Assembly (NCBI GenBank): GCA_002422765.1
Contig: DITI01000061.1
Location: 1 to 6,217, forward strand
From: Candidatus Pacebacteria bacterium UBA6188
GTDB taxonomy: Bacteria > Patescibacteriota > Microgenomatia > UBA1400 > PJMF01
Length of the DNA: 6,217 bases
Direction: 5' to 3'
Below the pieces are notes generated by a model. It searched no databases and was not told where the DNA came from. It saw only the letters and a program-made list of their open reading frames with translations. Positions 1-5,651 of this stretch are shown here, piece by piece (positions within the stretch are counted from its first letter, which is position 1; every line of letters begins with the position of its first letter). The translations under genes and the position numbers were made by a program.

Positions 1-1
1 G

Positions 2-73
2 TGACCCCATGGAGAATCGAACTCCAGTTATCGGGATGAGAACCCGATGTCCTAACCACTAGACGATGGGGCC
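2..73 (-). tRNA. tRNA-Glu, anticodon CTC
   Basis: Read on the minus strand this folds as a complete cloverleaf of 72 nt. The acceptor stem is GGCCCCA (73-67) with TGGGGTC (9-3), including one G-T pair. The D arm spans 64-49. The anticodon stem is TCGGG/CCCGA (47-43 and 35-31) with loop TTCTCAT, placing anticodon CTC at 40-38. The variable loop is TAAC. The T arm is TGGAG/CTCCA with loop TTCGATT. The discriminator base is A at position 2. Position 1 would be the first C of a CCA tail, but the window ends there, so whether CCA is encoded cannot be told. It charges glutamate and reads GAG codons. It is transcribed divergently from the protein genes, with its own promoter at 93-121. Confidence 0.97.
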
Positions 74-92
74 GAGGGTTTAACTTCGAAGG

Positions 93-121
93 ATTATAGC
101 AAAAAAGCCTCAATTTGCTAA
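93..121 (-). promoter_or_regulatory. Promoter of tRNA-Glu, extended -10 type
   Basis: On the minus strand 98-93 reads TATAAT, a perfect -10 box. It is preceded by TGC, the extended -10 TGn motif. Seventeen bases upstream of the -10, 121-116 reads TTAGCA, a 4/6 match to TTGACA. Transcription would start near position 86, giving a leader of about 13 nt before the tRNA 5' end at 73. This is the best promoter in the window, and its strength fits a stable RNA gene. The transcription start is inferred from spacing. Confidence 0.8.
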
Positions 122-140
122 GCGTAACACTTCTTGTAAT
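112..140 (+). promoter_or_regulatory. Weak candidate promoter for the plus-strand genes
   Basis: TGTAAT at 135-140 matches 5/6 of TATAAT. The region 16-18 bases upstream (about 112-118) holds no good -35 box. A start near 147 would give a very short leader before ATG 163. An alternative is AATAAT at 151-156, which sits exactly at -12 to -7 relative to ATG 163 and would give a leaderless mRNA. Some promoter is needed here because the tRNA gene is divergent, but the sequence does not single one out. In AT-rich DNA such matches are common. Confidence 0.25.
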
Positions 141-162
141 CGTGTTGCGCAATAATGCTTTT

Positions 163-954
163 ATGGTTTTAGTTGTAATTTTATTTTTACTGCAATTTAT
201 TATTTTTAATTCTGAGGTTGAGGCGCAAGCGCAGAATTACCAATTTGTTTTAGTTGATAATTCAATTAATTTGGAGCTTTTTAAACCATTGGATTTTTTA
301 CCAACAGAGACAGGAGATATAAAAGATTCAAATAATTTACACCCAAGCTTCTTGCAATTTGCTTATCAGATAGAAGCAGATCAGGATTTGCCTTCAGACA
401 TCCCCTTATTTTTATTAGCATTTGATCGACAGGTAGTTTTTTTTGCTGATTCAAATCAGGCAGATGGCTTAGAGCATCAGGTTCAAATTGATTTAAAGGA
501 TTATTTTAAAGATGAAGAAAATTGGAGCTTGCCAGTTTTTTACCAAAATCAATATTTTAATGATCTACAACTAAAACTTCATAAGCTTTCATTTTTGGAG
601 GATTATTCTTTACCTTTGTCCTCATCAGTTGCGATTAATGATCTAACTGCCATTGAGGAAACAGACGGCTCTCTAACCCTGCTCTTTTCCTTAGTAGAAA
701 AAAACAAACAAAGACATGTTTATGAGTTACTTTGTTTAGATCAAAAGAGTCAAAAATTGCTTTCTTCCAAAAAATTGCTTAGAAATGATGAATTTTTATG
801 GCCAAATTTTAATTTTAGTAACCTGCTTAGCAACCAAAAGCAGGAACTGATTTTCCATTTATCAGATTTTGTTTGTGATGAAGAAATAGTGGTTTTGCTT
901 GATGGCGAGCTTAGGTCTCAAGCGACGCAAATGATAAGGGTTAGTGATTTATGA
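163..954 (+). CDS. Exported beta-rich surface protein, possibly the N-terminal half of a split gene
   Basis: 263 aa from ATG 163. Residues 2-16 form a hydrophobic core followed by an AQA signal-peptidase-like site (21-23), so the protein should be exported. There is no second membrane segment. The mature part reads as beta strands. Residues 60-145 resemble the jellyroll-like domains of CPR surface proteins (a strand, VVFFAD, then QVQIDL). From about 157 (INDLTAIEETDGSLTLLFSL) it resembles the first strands of a fibronectin type III domain. Both calls are from pattern only. The two cysteines are C191 and C238. The start is uncertain: GTG 142 or TTG 145 would add an Arg-containing n-region (MRNNAF) typical of signal peptides, while TTG 115 would run into the tRNA promoter. 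The stop overlaps the next start as ATGA. It lacks any anchor, whereas the next gene has an anchor but no signal peptide, so both may be one broken gene. Function unknown. Confidence 0.75.
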   Translation: MVLVVILFLLQFIIFNSEVEAQAQNYQFVLVDNSINLELFKPLDFLPTETGDIKDSNNLHPSFLQFAYQIEADQDLPSDIPLFLLAFDRQVVFFADSNQADGLEHQVQIDLKDYFKDEENWSLPVFYQNQYFNDLQLKLHKLSFLEDYSLPLSSSVAINDLTAIEETDGSLTLLFSLVEKNKQRHVYELLCLDQKSQKLLSSKKLLRNDEFLWPNFNFSNLLSNQKQELIFHLSDFVCDEEIVVLLDGELRSQATQMIRVSDL

Positions 955-1538
955 GAATAGTTAAGCTTGATTGCTTTTTTGAGAATGAATCTTGTCAAAT
1001 TGTTTCTTCTTGGCAGAATTTTCAAATTTCTAGTCCAATTGAGAATAATTTTATTTTAGAAATAAATAATTTGAGCGCAAAAGATTGCGAGCTTTATTTG
1101 CAAGCTAAAAATTTCACCTCAAATGTTGAGGCCAACAGAATTAAACTCATGCTCAGTCAAGATAAGCAACTAATTTATCAGGCTAATTTGGCTGATTTTT
1201 TTCAACAAAAAATTGAGCTAGGTCATTTACTTGCTCAAACTACGAAGCAATATCTTTTCGTTTTTGATCTAAGTCACTTGTTTACCGAGTTGGAGAAATT
1301 CTCACTTAATTTTGATTTGACAATTGATTTTAATTGTTTGGTTTTGGAATCAAGATCTACTAGTCTAGAAGAAGCAAGTAAAGAATCATCGGCTAGTGTT
1401 TTGTCCAGCAACGACAGTGACAAGACTTTGGAGTCAAGTCCAAGTAACCTTTCACTTCTTGCTTCATTGTCTATCTTGTTTGTCCTCCTTCTTTTTGCCA
1501 TAATTAAAATCGTTCATGGTAAAAAGAAGAAAAAATAA
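951..1538 (+). CDS. TasA/camelysin-like protein with C-terminal membrane anchor and no signal peptide
   Basis: 195 aa. Residues 15-130 show a pattern I associate with TasA/camelysin-type beta-sandwich proteins of CPR bacteria: WQNF (21-24), a run of strands, LIYQANLADFF (74-84), IELGHL (88-93), then YLFVFDL and FSLNFDLTIDF (117-127). There are cysteines at 8, 15, 46 and 129. A Ser-rich stalk (about 133-167) leads to a membrane segment (167-188) and the basic end HGKKKKK. The basic tail predicts C-inside and the beta domain outside, yet the N-terminus has no signal peptide, which is hard to reconcile with export of a free-standing protein. The start overlaps the upstream stop (ATGA). A weak AAGGG at 936-940 lies 10 bases before it. 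The last 23 bases overlap the next gene. Family assignment is tentative; no sortase motif was seen. Confidence 0.7.
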   Translation: MRIVKLDCFFENESCQIVSSWQNFQISSPIENNFILEINNLSAKDCELYLQAKNFTSNVEANRIKLMLSQDKQLIYQANLADFFQQKIELGHLLAQTTKQYLFVFDLSHLFTELEKFSLNFDLTIDFNCLVLESRSTSLEEASKESSASVLSSNDSDKTLESSPSNLSLLASLSILFVLLLFAIIKIVHGKKKKK

Positions 1539-2430
1539 GCAAAGTCTGTGGTCGAAGCTAGATCGTCTCTTCAGACCTCAATTGACCAATAAATACCGGT
1601 CTTCTCTTTTACATCCCAAATCAATTTTAATGTTGGCCTTTATTTCTTTGGCAGTTTTTTCTTTATTCAATGCCTTAAGATTTTTCCCTAGTCTAGCCGA
1701 TAAAATTTTAGGTTTTAGCTCTAATATTAATGTGAATGACCTCTTGCAGGAAACTAATAGAGAAAGAGAAGGCCTAGGTCTTAAGCCTCTGGTAATCAAC
1801 GAGGAGCTTAATCAAGCGGCTTTGGCCAAAGCTCAAGACATGTTTAACGATCAGTACTGGGCTCATGTAGCTCCAGATGGCAAACAAGCATGGGATTTCA
1901 TTAAAGAAACTAAGTATGTTTATAAATATGCTGGAGAAAACTTGGCTAGAGATTTTGATAATAGTGCCGAAGTTGTTAGGGCTTGGATGGCTTCTCCCTC
2001 ACATCGGGAAAATATTGTGAATGCTGATTTTACTCAAATGGGCTTGGCAGTAGTAAATGGCAACCTAAAGGGTTTCAACACAACCCTGGTAGTGCAAATT
2101 TTTGCAGTGCCCTCCTCAGTGACTTTAAAAAATAGTGTTGGTAGTGAATTTCATTTGCCCAAGGCAGCAGAACCAAATTATCAAGAACGAGAGTTGGTGG
2201 CTGGAGAAAAAAGCAGCAATCGTGATTTAGTTTTTTCACCCCTCAATCTCACTAAAACCTTCTTTTTGCTGGTGGTGTTGCTGATTGTTTTAACCTTGGC
2301 TTATGATTCTTTTGTAGCTTCCAATAGAAAATATGAGCGCTTGGTGGGACAAAATTTTGCTCATTTAGCTCTTTTTATGACAGTGGCCTTTTTACTAGTT
2401 TTGTTTAAGGGAGGTAGTGTTTTACCATGA
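1516..2430 (+). CDS. CAP/SCP-domain protein with three membrane segments
   Basis: 304 aa. The order is a basic N-terminus (MVKRRKNK), a membrane segment at about 36-52, a CAP (SCP/PR-1-like) domain at about 73-199, a linker, then two more membrane segments at about 247-265 and 282-298. CAP signatures are visible: YWAHVAPDG (114-122, H117), AGENLA (139-144, E141), WMASPSHRENI (157-167, H163 and E165) and the closing strand VVQIFAVP (192-199). The H/E/H set corresponds to the conserved CAP cavity residues. Positive charges before the first segment place the domain outside the cell. Bacterial CAP domains are mostly of unknown activity, so no reaction is assigned. The start lies inside the end of the previous gene (23-base overlap) without an SD sequence. 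The stop overlaps the next gene as ATGA. The domain call is firm; the start is reasonable because it supplies the basic flank. Confidence 0.93.
   Translation: MVKRRKNKQSLWSKLDRLFRPQLTNKYRSSLLHPKSILMLAFISLAVFSLFNALRFFPSLADKILGFSSNINVNDLLQETNREREGLGLKPLVINEELNQAALAKAQDMFNDQYWAHVAPDGKQAWDFIKETKYVYKYAGENLARDFDNSAEVVRAWMASPSHRENIVNADFTQMGLAVVNGNLKGFNTTLVVQIFAVPSSVTLKNSVGSEFHLPKAAEPNYQERELVAGEKSSNRDLVFSPLNLTKTFFLLVVLLIVLTLAYDSFVASNRKYERLVGQNFAHLALFMTVAFLLVLFKGGSVLP
2407..2415 (+). promoter_or_regulatory. Strong SD-like sequence inside the end of the CAP gene
   Basis: AAGGGAGGT is nearly the full anti-SD complement and the only strong Shine-Dalgarno sequence in the window. GGAGG ends 12 bases before ATG 2427, somewhat longer than the usual 5-10. 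It may support reinitiation of the ATGA-coupled 85-aa gene. It also encodes KGG in the CAP protein, so chance is possible. Confidence 0.45.
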
Positions 2431-2684
2431 AAAGTTTTTTGAAAAAAAATCAATTAGCTTACCTGATTTTATTCATTTTGTTAGGTCTTTTTGCTTTGCT
2501 TTTTATGCGAGCTTGGCCTAATAGAGAGCTCCAAAGACAATTGACGCTTGGCTTTGGAATTACATATTTTGTTTGGGGGGTTTTGACTCACGTTAAAAGT
2601 AAAAAAATCAACTCTGAGATAATTTTTGAATATTTAGCAATTTCCATGTTGGCAGTTTTAATTATTGTTTTAATTACTCTTTAA
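2427..2684 (+). CDS. Small three-helix membrane protein of unknown function
   Basis: 85 aa, almost entirely membrane. Segments lie at about 9-28, 40-56 and 65-84. The first is preceded by KKN, and the second is followed by HVKSKK, so N-in with the second loop in the cytoplasm is likely. The central pattern (NRELQRQL, then GITYFVWGVLTHV, then a polar turn and IIFEYLAISML) recalls small membrane proteins common in CPR genomes, but I know of no assigned function. Its ATG shares bases with the TGA of the CAP gene, so the two are probably translated in step and may act together in the membrane. A 44-base gap follows. Confidence 0.82.
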   Translation: MKSFLKKNQLAYLILFILLGLFALLFMRAWPNRELQRQLTLGFGITYFVWGVLTHVKSKKINSEIIFEYLAISMLAVLIIVLITL

Positions 2685-2715
2685 AACATTGCTAGCTAAA
2701 CCAAATCAATCACTG

Positions 2716-2721
2716 TAGAAT
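2716..2721 (+). promoter_or_regulatory. Candidate -10 box before the 279-aa exported protein
   Basis: TAGAAT matches 5/6 of TATAAT and ends 7 bases before ATG 2729, so a transcript from it would be essentially leaderless. No convincing -35 lies at the right distance: TTGCTA at 2689-2694 is 21 bases upstream, which is too far. The gap 2685-2728 holds no terminator hairpin. Low confidence because the DNA is AT-rich. Confidence 0.25.
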
Positions 2722-2728
2722 AATTTTT

Positions 2729-3568
2729 ATGCAAAGATTATTGTTAATATTTTTTGCCCTAGTTTGTTTTGTTTCTCCCACTGCTGCGCAAGAACTTGTT
2801 GAGCAAGATCAACCCGGCAACTTGAAAACTGATCTGATTTGGCAAAGAGAGCGTTTGGATGAGGAAATTGCTACCGTCAAAGCAACTTACCAATCCCAAT
2901 TAGAAGACTATCTTTATCAAGATAAGCTTTACCGAATTGCTTATGATCAAAACAAGCAACTGCAAACTCTAGTTTCTATAGAAGATTTGGTGCAAAAAGC
3001 CAAGAATCTTGGCATGAAACGAGACGAAGTTTTATCTAGTTATCTAAACTTACTGAGGCTTAAGTTAATTGCTACGGAAGGTATCGAACTGTCTTTAAAG
3101 ACTAAATATATAGGGCAACTGGAAGCGACGATTGCTTATTTGCAGGCTCATCAAGAAATTCTCCAAAACTTGCATGATCGAGACCAAGTGGCTTCTTCTT
3201 TAACTACTTTTAGCAATGATCAGGGGGGAGTGGCCAATTTAGCCAATGAGGTTTTGGTGCTTTTGTCAGTTGGCAATTTGCAGATGATTTATGACAAGTC
3301 AATAGTTTTAAAAAAAGATATTGATTCATATTTGGATGAAAAAGGCACTTTAAGTTTGCCGGCTATTGATCGAGCCAGTTCTGAAACCAATCGTAGTTTA
3401 GACTCAGCTAAGTTGAAACTTGATGCTTTTTGGGCAGACATCTTAAAGCAGAGAGGTGGTAATTGGTATTTGGCTAAATTTTATGAGGATCTACCAAGAA
3501 CCCTCAACCCAATCTATGTTAATTTGTCTCAATCTATTTCTTATTTAAATGAATTATTAAGCATTTAA
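2729..3568 (+). CDS. Secreted alpha-helical protein of unknown function
   Basis: 279 aa. A clear signal peptide opens it: MQR, a hydrophobic core (4-15), then SPTAA with predicted cleavage after A20. No other membrane segment follows, so the mature chain of about 259 aa should be released or held by partners. It is rich in Gln, Leu, Lys and Glu, and is predicted helical with coiled-coil-like stretches at about 33-80, 84-150 and 215-240. A short Gly-containing break (NDQGGVAN, 163-170) and KGTLSLP (205-211) separate the helical blocks. The mature region has no cysteine; the single Cys is in the signal peptide. I do not recognise the family. Its stop is followed after one base by the next start (TAATATG), pointing to co-translation with the 120-aa single-pass protein. 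Possible roles as an envelope spacer or scaffold are inference only. Confidence 0.85.
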   Translation: MQRLLLIFFALVCFVSPTAAQELVEQDQPGNLKTDLIWQRERLDEEIATVKATYQSQLEDYLYQDKLYRIAYDQNKQLQTLVSIEDLVQKAKNLGMKRDEVLSSYLNLLRLKLIATEGIELSLKTKYIGQLEATIAYLQAHQEILQNLHDRDQVASSLTTFSNDQGGVANLANEVLVLLSVGNLQMIYDKSIVLKKDIDSYLDEKGTLSLPAIDRASSETNRSLDSAKLKLDAFWADILKQRGGNWYLAKFYEDLPRTLNPIYVNLSQSISYLNELLSI

Positions 3569-3569
3569 T

Positions 3570-3932
3570 ATGTCTTTTTTAAGAAACGAAACCACTCAAG
3601 CCAACCAAACTGAATTTGTCGATCAGGTTCAGTTTTTAGACGCTAAGCCGAAGCAGCGCTTGAGTTTTAAAGATTTGCAGAAGAACAAAAGTCTCAGGCC
3701 TTTTTATGCTTTAATTATTGTTTTATTTCTTATTTTATTTTTCACTTTCCTATCAATCTTTTTGAAGAAGGCTCCCAATCCAGATCCAGTTTTCAATCAA
3801 AAAGAAGAGAATGTGGAGCTTGGTCCACTCAATCAGCGAGTTTATGAATTGCGAGAAACTCTTAAAGAACATAATCCCACCAAGCAAAGCCTACCCTTTC
3901 CTCGGGTTGATTTGGAGTTTAATATCAATTAG
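3570..3932 (+). CDS. Single-pass membrane protein with short external tail, unknown function
   Basis: 120 aa. A polar N-terminal region of 44 residues with basic patches (KPKQR, KDLQKNK) is followed by a membrane segment at about 45-65 and KK. An external tail of about 50 residues then contains a short helix (LNQRVYELRETLKEH, 87-101) and ends in LPFPRVDLEFNIN. Charge around the helix is nearly balanced, with slightly more positive charge on the N side, so N-in is favoured but not certain. The start is one base after the stop of the secreted helical protein, so the two probably work together, for example with this one as membrane partner. The pattern recalls short CPR membrane proteins, but I cannot name a family. 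An 18-base gap separates it from frr. Confidence 0.8.
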   Translation: MSFLRNETTQANQTEFVDQVQFLDAKPKQRLSFKDLQKNKSLRPFYALIIVLFLILFFTFLSIFLKKAPNPDPVFNQKEENVELGPLNQRVYELRETLKEHNPTKQSLPFPRVDLEFNIN

Positions 3933-3950
3933 AATGCTCTGAATAAAAAT

Positions 3951-4505
3951 ATGGCAATACATAAATCTTCTTATCTGGATAAATTTGAAAAAACACTCAA
4001 TCATGCGCAAAATGATTTTGCTTCTTTGCGCACTGGTAGAGCTAGCGCTCAACTTCTTGATGGTATTTCTGTGGAGGCTTATGGTACCAAAATGGCTTTG
4101 CATGAGGTCGCCTCAATTTCAACTCCTGATACTCAACTTTTAACAGTTAAGCCTTGGGATAAAAGCTTGTTGTCAGAGATAGAGAAAGCAATTCAAGTGG
4201 CTCAACTCAATTTAAATCCGATTGTGGATGGAGATTTGATTAGAATTGTTGTGCCATCTCCCACTCAAGAAAGAAGACTAGAGATGGTCAAGATACTGCA
4301 TCAAAAAGAAGAAGAAGCTAAGGTTATGTTGCGCAGTGTGCGCTCTGATTCACGTCGAGATATTGAAAAACAAGAAGGAGAAGCAGGTGTCAGTGAAGAT
4401 GATATTAAAGCTGAAGTAGCAGAACTGGACAACACCGTTAAAGAATACATTTCCAAATTAGAAGAGATGACTAAGAAAAAAGAACAAGAACTCTTGAGTC
4501 TTTGA
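3951..4505 (+). CDS. frr: Ribosome recycling factor
   Basis: 184 aa, the normal length of the family (about 185). RRF works with EF-G to split the post-termination ribosome so that its subunits can be reused; it is cytoplasmic. Hallmarks are all present: LRTGRAS (26-32), VEAYG (41-45), PWDKS (68-72), an NLNPIVDGDLIRI stretch (87-99), a QERR block (106-109) and the helix with RSVRSDSRRD (128-137). R131 lines up with the Arg shown to be essential in the E. coli protein (R132); the usually basic next residue is Ser here, a tolerated position. Domain I helices are 1-28 and 105-184, with domain II in between. The start ATG 3951 matches the family N-terminus; GAATAA lies 10 bases upstream in place of an SD. 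The next gene is rseP after 35 bases, without the uppS-cdsA-dxr genes often found between them. Confidence 0.97.
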   Translation: MAIHKSSYLDKFEKTLNHAQNDFASLRTGRASAQLLDGISVEAYGTKMALHEVASISTPDTQLLTVKPWDKSLLSEIEKAIQVAQLNLNPIVDGDLIRIVVPSPTQERRLEMVKILHQKEEEAKVMLRSVRSDSRRDIEKQEGEAGVSEDDIKAEVAELDNTVKEYISKLEEMTKKKEQELLSL

Positions 4506-4540
4506 AATTGCTTGGACACTAACTCGTTACGGAATAAAAT

Positions 4541-5650
4541 ATGGCAGCTTTGATTTTCATTCTTATTTTGTCTCTTTTGGTTATCATTCATGAAGCTGGA
4601 CATTTTTTAGCTGCCAAAAGAAACGGCATTAAAGTTAAAGAATTTGGTTTGGGTTACCCACCTCGTCTTTTGAAGCTTTTCCGCCTCAAAGAAACTCTTT
4701 TCTCTCTCAATCTAATCCCTTTTGGTGGTTTTGTGCAGATGGAGGGTGAAAATGGTCCAGAAGACGAACCGGATTCTACCAGCTCCTTTCATAACAAGTC
4801 GATTAAGGCGCGTTTGGAAGTGGTTCTGGCTGGAGTGTTTTTTAATTTTGTTTTTGGTGTTTTGGCCTTTGCTGCAATTTTTTACCAGCTTGGCATCCCC
4901 ACACCTCTTTATGATCAAGCCAGAATTGGACAGGTTGTAGAGGATTCTCCAGCCAAGCAAGCAGGTTTATTGGACAACACCAATATTTTGGCTTTTCAAG
5001 TTAACGAGCAATGGGTCAAGATGAGCAGTCCAAAAGAGGTGCAAAGCTTTGTGGCCGCGCATCTAGGTGAGGAGGTTGTTGTGCGTAGCTCTTTACCTTG
5101 TGAGCAGGAAACTTGCCCAGATCAATATCAGGAACACAGTATTTACCTCAGAACTCAAGAGGAAACTCCTGAGGGAGAGGGGACGATGGGGATTATCTTT
5201 AGCGAAGTTATCTTTAAGAATTACCCTTGGTATTTAATGCCTTTCAAGACGATTGCTGAAGCTTTCAAGCAATCTTTCGCTTTGGCGTTAATGATTATTC
5301 AAGCTTTGTGGCAGTTAGTGCTTGATTTGTTAGCTGGTCGAGGAGTGCAGCAGGAAATTGCTGGTCCTATTGGCATCATTGATCAAGCCAACACTTATGG
5401 TTTTTTTGAAGGTGGTTTTTTGAACATTGTGAACTTTGCAGCTCTTTTATCAATTAATTTGGGCATTATGAATCTATTGCCGATTCCAGCTTTAGATGGT
5501 GGTCGAGCAGTATTGATTGTGTTGGAGAAATTCTTTAAGAAAAGAAAAATTGATAAACTAGCTGCTTACTTGAATTATTTTGGTTATATTTCTCTACTTG
5601 CTTTGATGGTCATTGTTTCTTTTAATGATATTAGAAATATTTTTAGATAA
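4541..5650 (+). CDS. rseP: RIP metalloprotease RseP (site-2 protease family, M50)
   Basis: 369 aa. A zinc intramembrane protease that cuts single-pass membrane proteins inside the bilayer. The first membrane helix carries the zinc motif HEAGH (17-21, with catalytic E18). LIPFGGFVQMEGE (58-70) is the conserved membrane-entering beta region. One PDZ domain follows (about 125-205; GQVVEDSPAKQAGL at 130-143), where E. coli RseP has two, so this is the shorter form. C-terminal signatures are GPIGI (275-279) and NLLPIPALDGGRA (311-323), where D319 is the third zinc ligand. A last membrane helix lies at about 345-360. Cysteines C187 and C192 sit in the PDZ region as CxxxxC. No SD is present; GAATAA ends 3 bases before the ATG. 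The next gene starts one base after its stop. No anti-sigma factor is visible nearby, so the substrate is unknown. Confidence 0.96.
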   Translation: MAALIFILILSLLVIIHEAGHFLAAKRNGIKVKEFGLGYPPRLLKLFRLKETLFSLNLIPFGGFVQMEGENGPEDEPDSTSSFHNKSIKARLEVVLAGVFFNFVFGVLAFAAIFYQLGIPTPLYDQARIGQVVEDSPAKQAGLLDNTNILAFQVNEQWVKMSSPKEVQSFVAAHLGEEVVVRSSLPCEQETCPDQYQEHSIYLRTQEETPEGEGTMGIIFSEVIFKNYPWYLMPFKTIAEAFKQSFALALMIIQALWQLVLDLLAGRGVQQEIAGPIGIIDQANTYGFFEGGFLNIVNFAALLSINLGIMNLLPIPALDGGRAVLIVLEKFFKKRKIDKLAAYLNYFGYISLLALMVIVSFNDIRNIFR

Positions 5651-5651
5651 T

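Noticed and set aside
115..162. TTG start at 115 for the first protein gene
   Set aside because: It would place the start inside the tRNA promoter zone and add a second hydrophobic stretch before a good signal peptide. GTG 142 or TTG 145 remain possible.
1274..1501. Minus-strand ORF of 75 codons
   Set aside because: It lies fully within the TasA-like gene, and its low-complexity product looks like a shadow frame. The same holds for the minus-strand ORFs at 1578-1799, 3891-4103, 4301-4603 and 4712-4960.
2691..2696. Palindrome GCTAGC in the gap after the 85-aa gene
   Set aside because: It is too short for a terminator, has no loop and no T-run directly behind it; no operator spacing or second copy was seen.
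4722..4940. Plus-strand ORF of 72 codons inside rseP
   Set aside because: rseP is unmistakable across this stretch, and the alternative frame has no start signal or recognisable pattern.
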